DNA of 64,000 nt from Pectobacterium cacticida (GCF_036885195.1 NZ_CP133656.1:682001-746000), one strand, 5' to 3'. Shown: positions 1 through 8,810, counted from the first letter of the stretch. Notes: generated by a model not told the origin, from the letters alone. Numbers and translations: made by a program.

Positions 1-498
1 GCCGGTGATCAAGTCGGATAGGCGACTTTCGCCCGCTTCGACACGATCGTATTGTTCCAGTAGATAGGTAATGGCTTCTGGATACTCCGCAACAGAGCAC
101 TGAACCTGATTGATACCGTCTTCTATTCGCTTGGCGATATCAATCTCGCCTTCACGGGTCAACAGTTCAACGGTACCCATCTCACGCATGTACATTCTAA
201 CCGGATCGGTGGTGCGACCGATTTCCGATTCAACACTAGATAGAACTTGCGCAGCAGCCTCTGCCGCATCTTCATCGGCGTCATTGGTGTTTTCGGCTAG
301 CAACAGATCGTCTGCATCCGGTGCTTCTTCCATCACCTGGATGCCCATGTCATTAATCATCTGGATGATATCTTCGATCTGATCCGAATCGATGATATCT
401 TCCGGCAGATGGTCATTGACCTCAGCATAGGTCAGGTAGCCTTGCTCCTTACCACGGGTGACAAGTAGCTTTAGCTGTGACTGCGGGTTTTGCTCCAT
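1..498 (-). CDS. rpoD: RNA polymerase sigma-70 factor RpoD, N-terminal part (cut by window edge)
   Basis: Primary housekeeping sigma factor that directs core RNA polymerase to most promoters. Reading leftwards from ATG 496-498, the first 166 codons match the RpoD N-terminus: the opening MEQNPQSQLK, region 1.1, an acidic stretch, then the start of region 1.2 with RTTDPVRMYMREMG. The gene runs off the window before the core-binding and DNA-binding regions 2-4. It lies downstream of dnaG on the same strand with a 155-base gap, as in the classical rpsU-dnaG-rpoD operon. The start follows the family; nothing suggests disruption in the visible part. Confidence 0.97.
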   Translation of the reverse strand, partial: MEQNPQSQLKLLVTRGKEQGYLTYAEVNDHLPEDIIDSDQIEDIIQMINDMGIQVMEEAPDADDLLLAENTNDADEDAAEAAAQVLSSVESEIGRTTDPVRMYMREMGTVELLTREGEIDIAKRIEDGINQVQCSVAEYPEAITYLLEQYDRVEAGESRLSDLITG

Positions 499-590
499 AA
501 GACGGTATCCACACTTCAGAGTATTTGGGTTGGTGTCGGTCAGCGTAGTTCGCTAACAATAGCATTAGGGGGATTTTTCTTATCGCCGCT

Positions 591-618
591 GCCCCCTGTA
601 GCGGCTCTTTGCAGGGGC
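591..618 (-). other. Hairpin in the dnaG-rpoD intergenic region
   Basis: The arms GCCCCCTG (591-598) and CAGGGGC (612-618) can pair to form a GC-rich stem in the dnaG-rpoD transcript. No U-run follows on the minus strand, so it is not a typical intrinsic terminator. In E. coli this gap contains an RNA processing site that uncouples dnaG and rpoD mRNA levels; assigning that role here is inference. Confidence 0.35.
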
Positions 619-653
619 AACCCTGCTATTGATCGGCAATTAAGCCTCTTTAA

Positions 654-2408
654 TCAGTGTCTTCTGGCCAATGCCAGTTGCAACGACCAAAGCTCTTTTT
701 TTTCTTTGGCGTTTAACCCGTGCGTTCTATCACGGGCTATCAATGTTTCTTGTCGCTGTCTCAATAGTTGATCGTAGAGCTCTGCCAAGCTGATTCTGAA
801 CTTCTCGTCGAGCTCTTCTTCAATGATCATATGGTCCCATGAGGCCATCGTTTCAAGCTGCTTGTGGTATTTGCTGTCACGGTATTTTTCCAGCAGCAAC
901 CCCATATTCATCCCTGGGCTGGCATTACAGGTTTTTACTAGATCCTGAAATAACGTTAAACCGGCGACTTTGTCTTCTTCAATCCCTTCCAGTGCCAGGT
1001 CGGGAACCTCTGCGGCTAGCCTCGGGTTTTGTACTAAAAGTCCTATGAGTATACGCATAGTTGTAACTTTTAGCTGTGGCGGTTGGTAGGATTGCGCTGG
1101 TTCTGACACTTTTGGCAGCAATTTTTCCAACTGACTATCGTCTAAAATTCCCAATTTATTACCGAGTTGCTGACGCAGATACAGTCGAAGCGTTTCTCCC
1201 GGTACCTGGCCTATCAACGGCAAAGCTAACGAACTGAGTTTGGTTCGACCATCGGGCGAACTCATGTCCACCTGCTGTTGCAAGGTTTCAAACAAAAATT
1301 GTGACAACGGATGGGCCTGCTCCATGCGCTGCTCAAAAGCAAGCTTGCCTTCTTTACGTACCAAGGTGTCTGGATCTTCACCGTCTGGCAGGAACATAAA
1401 ACGTAACTGGCGACCATCATTCAGATAAGGTAGCGCAGTTTCCAATGCGCGCCATGCCGCTTCGCGTCCGGCGCGGTCCCCGTCGTAACAACAAACCACC
1501 TGATCTGTGGCACGAAAGAGTAACTGGATATGTTCGGCTGTTGTTGAGGTACCCAACGACGCTACCGCATAATCAATGCCAAACTGCGCCAGCGCGACCA
1601 CATCCATATAGCCCTCGACAACGAGCAGTCGCTTTAGCTGAACGTGATTTTGCTGCGCTTCATATAGCCCGTAAAGTTGGCGACCTTTATGAAAAATCTC
1701 CGTTTCAGGCGAATTAAGGTATTTGGGTGTGCCGTCACCCAATACCCGCCCCCCAAAGGCGATGACTCTGCCTCGTTTGTCACGAATGGGAAACATCACC
1801 CGCTCGCGGAAACGGTCATACATTCGGCCTTGATCGTTAGTCACCAGCATACCGGCATCGTTCAATGAGCTGCGATCATCGCGACTACTGCCAAAACGTT
1901 TTAAAACGTTATCCCAACCGGGAGGGGCAAAGCCAATCGCAAAATGGTTAATTACTTCTGCGCTTAAACCACGCCGTTGCAGATACTGTAACGCGGGTAC
2001 TCCCGCTGATTCATTCAACGCTTGTCGATAGAACTCGTTAATGCGTCCCATCAATTCGTAAAGACTTTGTCGTTGGTGCCGTGCTAATTGGGTTGTGCCA
2101 GTACCCGTTTCATAAGGCACCTCAAGGCCGTATTGGGTAGCCAGTTCTTCAATGGCTTCAACGAATTCAAGGCGATCGTAATTCATTAAAAAATCAATAG
2201 CGTTGCCGTGTGCGCCGCAGCCAAAGCAATGATAGAACTGTTTATCACTGTTTACGGTGAAAGAAGGGGTTTTTTCATGATGGAAAGGACAACACGCATG
2301 ATGGTTTTTGCCCTGCTTTTTTAGTTTGACGCGCGCGTCGATAAGATCGACGATGTCGGTGCGAGCAAGCAGGTCATTAATAAATACACGTGGGATTCTT
2401 CCAGCCAT
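654..2408 (-). CDS. dnaG: DNA primase DnaG
   Basis: Synthesises RNA primers for the replication fork together with the DnaB helicase. 584 residues, close to the 581 of E. coli. An N-terminal CHC2 zinc finger is visible (C40, H43, C61, C64 in CPFHHEK and HCFGCG), then the TOPRIM catalytic core (VVEGYMDVV and CYDGDRAGRE), then the C-terminal DnaB-binding region. The reading frame extends 34 codons further upstream, but ATG at 2406-2408 gives the family start MAGRIPRVFI and is preceded by AGGGGC. The upstream part overlaps the rpsU-dnaG terminator and is not coding. Second gene of rpsU-dnaG-rpoD. Confidence 0.97.
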   Translation of the reverse strand: MAGRIPRVFINDLLARTDIVDLIDARVKLKKQGKNHHACCPFHHEKTPSFTVNSDKQFYHCFGCGAHGNAIDFLMNYDRLEFVEAIEELATQYGLEVPYETGTGTTQLARHQRQSLYELMGRINEFYRQALNESAGVPALQYLQRRGLSAEVINHFAIGFAPPGWDNVLKRFGSSRDDRSSLNDAGMLVTNDQGRMYDRFRERVMFPIRDKRGRVIAFGGRVLGDGTPKYLNSPETEIFHKGRQLYGLYEAQQNHVQLKRLLVVEGYMDVVALAQFGIDYAVASLGTSTTAEHIQLLFRATDQVVCCYDGDRAGREAAWRALETALPYLNDGRQLRFMFLPDGEDPDTLVRKEGKLAFEQRMEQAHPLSQFLFETLQQQVDMSSPDGRTKLSSLALPLIGQVPGETLRLYLRQQLGNKLGILDDSQLEKLLPKVSEPAQSYQPPQLKVTTMRILIGLLVQNPRLAAEVPDLALEGIEEDKVAGLTLFQDLVKTCNASPGMNMGLLLEKYRDSKYHKQLETMASWDHMIIEEELDEKFRISLAELYDQLLRQRQETLIARDRTHGLNAKEKKELWSLQLALARRH

Positions 2409-2471
2409 AAGCCCCTGATGTATATCGTTTTGTAAAAAATTACATCGGATATAACTTATAAACGACAACAA

Positions 2472-2498
2472 GCCGCGCTTCCTTTCGGAAAGCACGGC
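2472..2498 (-). terminator. Intergenic terminator between rpsU and dnaG
   Basis: On the minus strand GCCGTGCTTTCC and GGAAGCGCGGC pair around a short GAAA-type loop, followed by TTGTTGT. This is the position and form of the known partial terminator T1 of the E. coli macromolecular-synthesis operon, which lets far more rpsU mRNA than dnaG mRNA accumulate. Confidence 0.8.
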
Positions 2499-2559
2499 CT
2501 TCGTATGCAACTGCTAAGTCTGCGGATTAATCACGCGTTGGAGGCGATTCCTCCAAAAA

Positions 2560-2787
<228 letters not shown>

Positions 2788-3007
2788 TTAAATAAATTCG
2801 GTTTGCCGCTGGCCTTGTGCCAGCCTTTTCAAAATGGTGCGGAATTCTACTGCAAACCCGACACCTTTGTAAAGTGTCGTAGCGATCATAAAACGCCCAA
2901 TGGTGGTCAGCGCAGAAAACAAGGCGATTATGGTAGACTATCTCCAGCCTGAAGCAAGCGACATTAAATGAATATGTGTTTGCGTAGTCATTAAAGTAGG
3001 AATAGCA

Positions 3008-4021
3008 ATGCGTGTATTAGGTATCGAAACATCCTGTGATGAAACTGGCGTGGCCATCTATGACACAGAAACCGGTTTGCTTGCTAATCAATTATACAGT
3101 CAGATCAAATTACATGCTGATTATGGCGGTGTAGTGCCTGAGCTCGCCTCACGCGATCATGTACGCAAAACGGTGCCACTCATTCAGGCTGCACTCAGTG
3201 AAGCTGGTTTGGCGGCCAGCGATATTGATGGTGTGGCTTATACTGTAGGCCCGGGGTTGGTAGGCGCGCTATTGGTGGGGGCGACTGTTGGCCGCTCTCT
3301 GGCGTTCGCTTGGGGGGTGCCAGCAATCCCAGTACACCACATGGAAGGGCATTTGCTGGCGCCAATGCTGGAAGATAATCCGCCCGAGTTTCCTTTTGTG
3401 GCACTGTTGGTTTCTGGTGGTCATACACAACTCATCAGCGTGACGGGCATTGGAAAATACCGTCTTCTTGGCGAATCGATTGATGACGCGGCGGGTGAAG
3501 CGTTTGATAAAACAGCGAAGCTATTGGGGTTGGATTATCCCGGTGGGCCAATGTTGTCAAAAATGGCACAATCTGGCGATCCCCATCGTTTTACGTTTCC
3601 GCGTCCAATGACCGATCGCCCAGGATTGGATTTTAGCTTTTCCGGCCTTAAAACGTTTGCCGCCAATACCATTCGCAACCACGGAGATGACGATCAAACT
3701 CGTGCCGATATTGCGCGTGCATTTGAAGATGCTGTTGTGGATACCTTGGCGATCAAGTGTCGTCGCGCATTGGATGATACCGGATTTAAACGACTTGTTA
3801 TGGCCGGTGGTGTGAGTGCAAACCGGACGCTGCGCCAGCGCCTAGGTGAAGTGATGGCAAAACGCGGTGGTGAAGTATTTTATGCGCGGCCTTCATTTTG
3901 CACGGATAATGGCGCGATGATTGCCTATGCAGGTAGCGTACGTTTGCGTCATGGTACGAGTGAGACGCTGAGTGTATCAGTCAGGCCACGTTGGCCGCTG
4001 GCGGAGCTGTCTGCGGTATAA
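3008..4021 (+). CDS. tsaD: tRNA N6-threonylcarbamoyladenosine transferase subunit TsaD
   Basis: Transfers the threonylcarbamoyl group to A37 of ANN-decoding tRNAs, acting with TsaB, TsaC and TsaE. 337 residues, the usual length. The ASKHA fold is recognisable: N-terminal GIETSCDETG, metal-binding HHMEGH (H111, H115), SGGH, FSFSGLK, and C-terminal GGVSAN and FCTDNGAMIA. The only in-frame ATG at the family start follows an AGGAATAGCA ribosome site. Divergent from rpsU. Formerly called gcp or ygjD. Confidence 0.97.
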   Translation: MRVLGIETSCDETGVAIYDTETGLLANQLYSQIKLHADYGGVVPELASRDHVRKTVPLIQAALSEAGLAASDIDGVAYTVGPGLVGALLVGATVGRSLAFAWGVPAIPVHHMEGHLLAPMLEDNPPEFPFVALLVSGGHTQLISVTGIGKYRLLGESIDDAAGEAFDKTAKLLGLDYPGGPMLSKMAQSGDPHRFTFPRPMTDRPGLDFSFSGLKTFAANTIRNHGDDDQTRADIARAFEDAVVDTLAIKCRRALDDTGFKRLVMAGGVSANRTLRQRLGEVMAKRGGEVFYARPSFCTDNGAMIAYAGSVRLRHGTSETLSVSVRPRWPLAELSAV

Positions 4022-4110
4022 GTGTCAAGCGCGATGGTTGCTACGTGTTGCTAATCTACACGTAGCGGAAATGGGCGAGCTATAGACTGTAGCGAGCGTT
4101 ACGCTAACAG

Positions 4111-4581
4111 TTATAACTCTTGCTCGAAGAGTATCAAAATGGCTTCGTAGAGTTGTTTGACACTGAAATTTCTTGCTGGGGTGGTAAAGATCGTGTCATC
4201 ACCGGCGATGGTACCTAAGATCCCTTCAGATTTTCCCAGGGAGTCTAGTAGGCGGGCAATGAGTTGCGCAGCGCCTGGGCTGGTATGGATGACGACGACT
4301 GCATCGTTATAATCTACGTCTAATACCAGGTTTTTCAATGGGCTAGATGTCGTAGGAACACCCAGTTCGGCGGGAAGACAATATACCATTTCCATCTTCG
4401 CATTACGTGTGCGTACCGCGCCAAATTTTGTTAGCATGCGTGATACTTTAGACTGGTTAATGTTTTCAAACCCTTCGTCTTGCAATGCCTGAACAATTTC
4501 ACTTTGGGAACTGAACTTCTCTTCCTTTAACAGCGCTTTGAACGATTTAACGAGATCTTCCTGCTTTGTCGAGTTTCGCAT
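4111..4581 (-). CDS. argR: Arginine repressor ArgR
   Basis: Hexameric arginine-dependent repressor of arginine biosynthesis; also an accessory factor in Xer recombination. 156 residues as in E. coli. The N-terminal winged helix-turn-helix (about residues 1-70, with SQSEIVQALQDEGF and QSKVSRML) is followed by the hexamerisation and L-arginine-binding domain with GTIAGDDTIF. Divergent from mdh, the conserved enterobacterial arrangement. Autoregulation is likely, since repeated ATGCAT half-sites lie just upstream. Confidence 0.97.
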   Translation of the reverse strand: MRNSTKQEDLVKSFKALLKEEKFSSQSEIVQALQDEGFENINQSKVSRMLTKFGAVRTRNAKMEMVYCLPAELGVPTTSSPLKNLVLDVDYNDAVVVIHTSPGAAQLIARLLDSLGKSEGILGTIAGDDTIFTTPARNFSVKQLYEAILILFEQEL

Positions 4582-5048
4582 TCTGCACCGGATAAGTTGT
4601 TGTAGAGATATTGGTTATTATGCATTTTTATGCATTTTTATGCAATTAATTTGCGTATAATTCCAATGCATTGCGCTACATCGGTGTCAATCAATGTTTT
4701 CAAATTAATCCACCGCGTGGAATATTTGAAAAGCGTGCTTAATGCTATAAATATGTAGATAATTTATCAGTTTTTATCGGCGCGCTTAGCACGCTCAAAT
4801 TAATATAATGGCGTGTATTGATTGTTTTTTGTGAACACGCTTCTCATTTTTGATCGCCGGCCTATTAACTTTAGTTACCTTTCAAACGGAAGGGTGCTTT
4901 TAGTTTATTATTAGTGACATAGCAATTTTTATTTCTTGCTTCTTTGCTGAGCAGAAAGGTACGTAGACTTAACTTACACTTATGATGTATTTTTTTTAAT
5001 TTATTGAATTAGAATGATTTTTTATTTTACGATAATAAGGAGTTTAGG
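4582..5048. other. AT-rich argR-mdh intergenic region
   Basis: A 467-base gap between divergent argR and mdh with no convincing reading frame. It holds the ATGCAT repeats next to argR, long A/T tracts, and the mdh ribosome site AAGGAG just before position 5049. I could not place the mdh promoter or a good CRP or ArcA site by eye. Confidence 0.6.
4618..4646. promoter_or_regulatory. Candidate ARG boxes upstream of argR
   Basis: Three consecutive TGCAT/TGCA motifs at exact 10-base spacing (TATGCATTTT repeated) sit 38-63 bases upstream of the argR start. The E. coli argR gene is autoregulated through ARG boxes of AT-rich, TGCAT-containing sequence at this place. The match to the full 18-base palindromic consensus is imperfect, so this is a candidate. 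Confidence 0.45.
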
Positions 5049-5987
5049 ATGAAAGTTGCAGTTCTCGGAGCGGCAGGCGGCATCGGTCAGGCACTCGCAC
5101 TCCTCCTCAAAACCCAGCTTCCTTCTGGTTCAGAATTATCTCTGTACGATATTGCTCCTGTTACACCAGGTGTCGCTGTTGATCTGGGCCATATCCCTAC
5201 CGCTGTAAAGACGATAGGTTTTAGCGGTGAGGATGCTAAACCCGCGCTTATTGGTGCGGATGTTGTGCTGATTTCTGCCGGGGTGGCGCGAAAACCTGGT
5301 ATGGATCGTTCTGATTTATTTAACGTTAATGCCAGCATTGTGCGTAATTTGGTTGAACAAATTGCTGTTGTTTGCCCGAAAGCTTGCATTGGCGTGATTA
5401 CGAACCCTGTGAATACTACTGTGGCTATCGCTGCCGAAGTGCTAAAAAAAGCAGGAGTATATGACAAAAATAAACTGTTCGGCGTCACCACGCTGGATGT
5501 TATCCGCTCTAATACGTTCGTCGCTGAGTTAAAAGGTAAACTGCCGCAGGAGATTAATGTGCCCGTGGTGGGGGGGCATTCTGGTGTGACAATTTTGCCG
5601 CTACTGTCTCAGGTTCCTGGTGTCGAATTCAGCGAGCAGGAAGTTATTGAACTGACTAAGCGTATTCAGAATGCGGGCACAGAAGTTGTTGAAGCCAAAG
5701 CAGGGAGTGGGTCTGCGACATTATCTATGGGGCATGCCGCAGCCTGTTTCGGCCTCTCCCTCGTCAGAGCACTGCAAGGCAAAAAGGAAGTAGTGGAATG
5801 CGCATATGTTGAGAGTGATGGTGAATATGCCCGCTTCTTCGCGCAGCCGGTCCTGTTAGGAAAAGACGGGATTATAGAGCGTAAAAAAATCGGCTCATTA
5901 AGTGCTTTTGAGCAAAACGCGCTTAACACCATGCTGGATACGCTAAGGCAGGATATTGAATTAGGCGAGGCGTTTATCAAGAAGTGA
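5049..5987 (+). CDS. mdh: Malate dehydrogenase (NAD+)
   Basis: Interconverts malate and oxaloacetate with NAD in the TCA cycle. 312 residues as in E. coli. Seen: nucleotide-binding GAAGGIGQA at the N-terminus, the substrate arginine segment (VARKPGMDRSD), ITNPVNT, and the catalytic histidine in VVGGHSGVTILP. A strong AAGGAG ribosome site lies 6-8 bases before the ATG. Single-gene unit, closed by a near-perfect bidirectional terminator. Confidence 0.98.
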   Translation: MKVAVLGAAGGIGQALALLLKTQLPSGSELSLYDIAPVTPGVAVDLGHIPTAVKTIGFSGEDAKPALIGADVVLISAGVARKPGMDRSDLFNVNASIVRNLVEQIAVVCPKACIGVITNPVNTTVAIAAEVLKKAGVYDKNKLFGVTTLDVIRSNTFVAELKGKLPQEINVPVVGGHSGVTILPLLSQVPGVEFSEQEVIELTKRIQNAGTEVVEAKAGSGSATLSMGHAAACFGLSLVRALQGKKEVVECAYVESDGEYARFFAQPVLLGKDGIIERKKIGSLSAFEQNALNTMLDTLRQDIELGEAFIKK

Positions 5988-6019
5988 TGATGATCACCCT
6001 TGGATGCATATTAAAAAAA

Positions 6020-6049
6020 GGCCGGAGAGAGAATCTCCGGCCTTTTTTT
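6020..6049. terminator. Bidirectional terminator between mdh and the ner-like gene
   Basis: Perfect 9-bp stem GGCCGGAGA / TCTCCGGCC around GAGAA, flanked by seven A on the left and seven T on the right, so it can stop transcription from both sides. It overlaps the last codon of the convergent gene at 6048. Confidence 0.92.
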
Positions 6050-6311
6050 AATCGGGGCGAATGAGTTTCTTTCTATCGATAAGTTTATTGGTTTCAGGAT
6101 CGTAGTACCGACTTGGCCAAATCTCAGATGGATGTATTCCCAATGCATCGGCAATCAGCCATTCTCCTTTAGGCCAGGGGCGAGAGAGTGCGTTAGCTAA
6201 CGTCGATGAACTTAATCCGGCCGCTCGCGATACCGCCGCCAGCGTCGTGTTTTTTTTGCGCAGTGCAGCAATGATATCAGCAGGGTGCCAGTCTTGTTTC
6301 CTTGAAATCAT
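6048..6311 (-). CDS. sfsB: Ner-like transcriptional regulator (Nlp/SfsB family)
   Basis: 87-residue DNA-binding protein of the phage Mu Ner family, starting MISRKQDWHPADIIAALRKK. The core has a helix-turn-helix, TLAAVSRAAGLSSSTLANAL, followed by WPKGEWLIADALGIHPSEIWPSR, which is characteristic of Ner/Nlp. E. coli sfsB (nlp) has the same location near ispB and was described as an activator of maltose genes; the natural target here is unknown. It is transcribed away from two Mu-type winged-helix proteins, echoing the ner/c arrangement of phage Mu. It shares the mdh terminator. Confidence 0.88.
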   Translation of the reverse strand: MISRKQDWHPADIIAALRKKNTTLAAVSRAAGLSSSTLANALSRPWPKGEWLIADALGIHPSEIWPSRYYDPETNKLIDRKKLIRPD

Positions 6312-6498
6312 AATCCTTCCCTTATTTGCTATAAGACGACTGTAAATTAGTGGTATAAATAACGGATATTAGTTACGTGTTGGACTAACATGCCGTTATT
6401 AATAGGAAATAATATAGCATTAGATTTCCTTAAAATTCCCAATTAATTTCCAAATAAGCACGTTTTTGTTAGGGACGGCACTATCAGGATGAAAGGCG
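6312..6498. promoter_or_regulatory. Divergent control region between ner-like and Mu-type winged-helix genes
   Basis: 187 AT-rich bases between two divergently transcribed regulator genes. It holds several near-symmetric stretches (TAATAGGAAATAATATAGC, AACGGATATTAG, ACATGCCGTTATTAATA) that could be operators for the flanking DNA-binding proteins. No operator could be assigned with certainty. Confidence 0.4.
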
Positions 6499-6885
6499 AT
6501 GAAAAAAGAGTGGTTTGCTACCAACGAATTGGTTGGAGTCGGTGGCCTTCCTAAATCCAGACAAGGATTGAATAAGCGCGCTCGTGAAGATGGGTGGGAG
6601 AAACGCCGTCGCAAAGGTGTCCAGGGAAGGGGCGTTGAGTACTCAATTCACAGCTTGCCGGATACGGTAAAGACAGCACTATTACGCGAAATTGAACCTT
6701 CACCGTATTCTGAGAAACAGCCAGCCTCTCTAGCTGTATGGATGAAGATCTATCAACAATTATCTGAAAAAGAAAGAGATAACCTAATTTCTTATATTTT
6801 ACGAGTTGGCGTGTCAGCAACGTTACGCCAGTTGGGTATTACGCCGTCAAGTGAAGATGGCGTCTCATCCACGGAGATTGATTGA
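6499..6885 (+). CDS. Mu-type winged-helix DNA-binding protein, copy 1
   Basis: 128 residues. The N-terminal 60 residues match the Mu-type DNA-binding domain found at the start of MuA transposase and in the Mu repressor c: WFATNELVGVGGLPKS, LNKRAREDGW, RRRKGVQGRG, VEYSIHSLP. The C-terminal part (WMKIYQQLSEKERDNLISYI) is helical, and no catalytic transposase core is present. This is therefore a stand-alone regulator, not a transposase. A near-copy follows at 7133. In the DNA-binding domain 47 of 52 aligned residues are identical between copies while the tails have diverged. Function unknown; a domesticated Mu-like repressor is the best inference. Confidence 0.8.
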   Translation: MKKEWFATNELVGVGGLPKSRQGLNKRAREDGWEKRRRKGVQGRGVEYSIHSLPDTVKTALLREIEPSPYSEKQPASLAVWMKIYQQLSEKERDNLISYILRVGVSATLRQLGITPSSEDGVSSTEID

Positions 6886-7132
6886 TCGATTGGACGCGTG
6901 CTGGCCGATCGCTCGTTTTGTGGTGCAAAAGCCGATGCTGTTTTTTGCGACTTACCGCCTCGTGCGGACGCAGTGCCACCTGTTATTAATTGGATTGAGA
7001 CTATCTCTTTATGCTTTAGGTGTTATCGTAACGCGTAAATGTTAGTTATTTGGGTAATAATGGTCTATTATATGGAAACTTTTGGGCGAGTTGACGTACT
7101 GCCTGTTCAAAACAAACAAAGGAGTGACGAGT

Positions 7133-7507
7133 GTGGACAAAGAATGGTTTACAACAAGTGAGCTGGTCGGCGTAGGTGGATTGCCTAAATCACCGCAGGG
7201 GCTGAACAAACGGGCACGTGATGACGGCTGGGAAAAGCGTCGGCGGAAAGGAGTTCAAGGACGAGGTGTCGAATATTCTATTCGTAGTTTGCCGAGCGAG
7301 GTCAGACAATCTCTTTCTATGAAGGAGAATCCGCCAACAGAGTATTATCGCATCGATAATGAGCCGACATTACTATCTTCATGGGTGCATATCTTTCATC
7401 AGCTTTCCGTTGATGAAAGAACCCGACTAATTAATTTCATCTTAAGGGAAGGGACGATAGCGATGTTGTCTCGTCTGGATACTGGCACATCTGGCCAGAC
7501 TGATTAA
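7133..7507 (+). CDS. Mu-type winged-helix DNA-binding protein, copy 2
   Basis: 124 residues from GTG 7133, chosen because it gives (M)DKEWFTTSELVGVGG aligned to copy 1 and follows AAAGGAG by 8 bases; a longer TTG frame from 7082 is less likely. It has the same MuA/c-type winged-helix domain (LPKSPQGLNKRARDDGW, RRRKGVQGRG, EYSIRSLP) and a related but diverged helical tail (WVHIFHQLSVDERTRLINFI). Tandem with copy 1, separated by 247 bases with no gene, and convergent with ispB. Two regulators binding the same or similar sites is plausible. Confidence 0.78.
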   Translation: MDKEWFTTSELVGVGGLPKSPQGLNKRARDDGWEKRRRKGVQGRGVEYSIRSLPSEVRQSLSMKENPPTEYYRIDNEPTLLSSWVHIFHQLSVDERTRLINFILREGTIAMLSRLDTGTSGQTD

Positions 7508-7582
7508 TTTGCAAATGTGCGGCGCCGTTTTACAGTGCCGCATAGAGAGAAATTAAGCCCGCATAATATTTGCCAAGCGCGG

Positions 7583-8554
7583 TTAGAAATCGCGCTTGAC
7601 AGCAAGGTGAGCAAGCCCCTCTAGCGCAATACGGTATGGCGTTTCCGGTAGTTGCTGTAGAGATAGAATCGCTTTATCTGCCTCTTCTTCAGCTCGCTTA
7701 CGCGTATATTCAAGCGATCCACACTGCTGCATTGTCGCAAGAACGGTGTCGAGCAGATGACGTCCATTTCCTTCTTCAATCGCCTTACGAATTAACGAAC
7801 TTTGTTCCTTGTTACCCTGTCGCATCGCGTGTAGTAGCGGCAATGTTGGCTTACCCTCATTGAGATCATCACCTGTGTTTTTGCCCAGAACGTTACCATC
7901 CGCGCTGTAATCTAGTAGATCGTCAATCAATTGAAACGCAGTGCCCAAGTATCGACCATAGTCCTTTAGCGCATTTTCCTGCTCTGGCGTTGCACCTGCA
8001 AGAATAGATGAAGATTGCGCCGCAGCCTCAAACAAACGTGCTGTTTTACTATAAATAACACGCATATAGCTTTCTTCGGTAATGTCCGGGTCATTGCAAT
8101 TCATTAACTGTAAGACTTCGCCTTCAGCAATGACATTCACAGCTTCTGACATTAGGGCTAGCACGCGCAGCGATTCGAGGCTGGTCATCATCTGGAATGC
8201 TCTGGTATAGATGAAATCACCAACCAACACGCTCGCGGCGTTGCCAAAGGCGGCATTTGCGGTTGCTTTGCCCCGACGCATGTCGGATTCATCTACCACA
8301 TCATCATGTAACAATGTTGCGGTATGGATGAATTCAATCAATGCAGCAACAGTGATATGTTTATCGCCGGCATAGGCGAGCGCTCTGGCGGCAAGTACCG
8401 CAATCATTGGACGTATCCGCTTCCCTCCGCCGTCAATGATGTAATGGCCAAGCTGATTAATCAAAACGACGTCGGAATTTAGGTGTTTGAGAATGACATC
8501 ATTCACCGCCGCCATATCTTGCGCAGCCAATGTTGTTATTTGTTCTAGATTCAT
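7583..8554 (-). CDS. ispB: Octaprenyl diphosphate synthase
   Basis: Builds the C40 prenyl side chain of ubiquinone and menaquinone by adding isopentenyl diphosphate units to farnesyl diphosphate. 323 residues as in E. coli from ATG 8552-8554 (MNLEQITTL); the frame extends four codons to a TTG, which is less likely. First aspartate-rich motif DDVVD at about residues 84-88, second LIDDLLD near 210, KRIRP near 45-49, and GDDLNEGKPTLP. Divergent from rplU, the conserved arrangement. Confidence 0.96.
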   Translation of the reverse strand: MNLEQITTLAAQDMAAVNDVILKHLNSDVVLINQLGHYIIDGGGKRIRPMIAVLAARALAYAGDKHITVAALIEFIHTATLLHDDVVDESDMRRGKATANAAFGNAASVLVGDFIYTRAFQMMTSLESLRVLALMSEAVNVIAEGEVLQLMNCNDPDITEESYMRVIYSKTARLFEAAAQSSSILAGATPEQENALKDYGRYLGTAFQLIDDLLDYSADGNVLGKNTGDDLNEGKPTLPLLHAMRQGNKEQSSLIRKAIEEGNGRHLLDTVLATMQQCGSLEYTRKRAEEEADKAILSLQQLPETPYRIALEGLAHLAVKRDF

Positions 8555-8709
8555 GATTTGTGCCAACGTATGTCTTCAACACTGCCGTAAAATTGCGGTT
8601 GCATATCGGCAAGACGGAACTTATTACGCCGATTGTACTTGAAAAATGAGAGAGATAAACGGCAGTTCACTCGTTGTTCTCTTTTTCTTCGCATACGTTG
8701 ATTCTGCTC

Positions 8710-8738
8710 TTGTCATGTGTAGTGTTTTTGCGTAGAAT
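8710..8738 (+). promoter_or_regulatory. Sigma-70 promoter of rplU-rpmA
   Basis: TTGTCA (8710-8715), a 17-base spacer and TAGAAT (8733-8738), followed by a GC-rich discriminator TCGCGCCC of the type found at growth-rate and ppGpp-controlled promoters. It lies about 65 bases upstream of the rplU start. Confidence 0.8.
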
Positions 8739-8810
8739 TCGCGCCCTATTATGAATATTTATAGTGCGCTCTGAAACATATTAATGGGTGCGCGGAAAGC
8801 GGAGTTTTAT

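Noticed and set aside
490..771. Plus-strand reading frame between rpoD and dnaG
   Set aside because: Antisense to the intergenic region and the dnaG end, no ribosome site, no similarity recognised.
4835..4856. CRP site upstream of mdh (TGTGAACACGC...)
   Set aside because: Only the left half-site matches; the right half TTCTC does not resemble TCACA.
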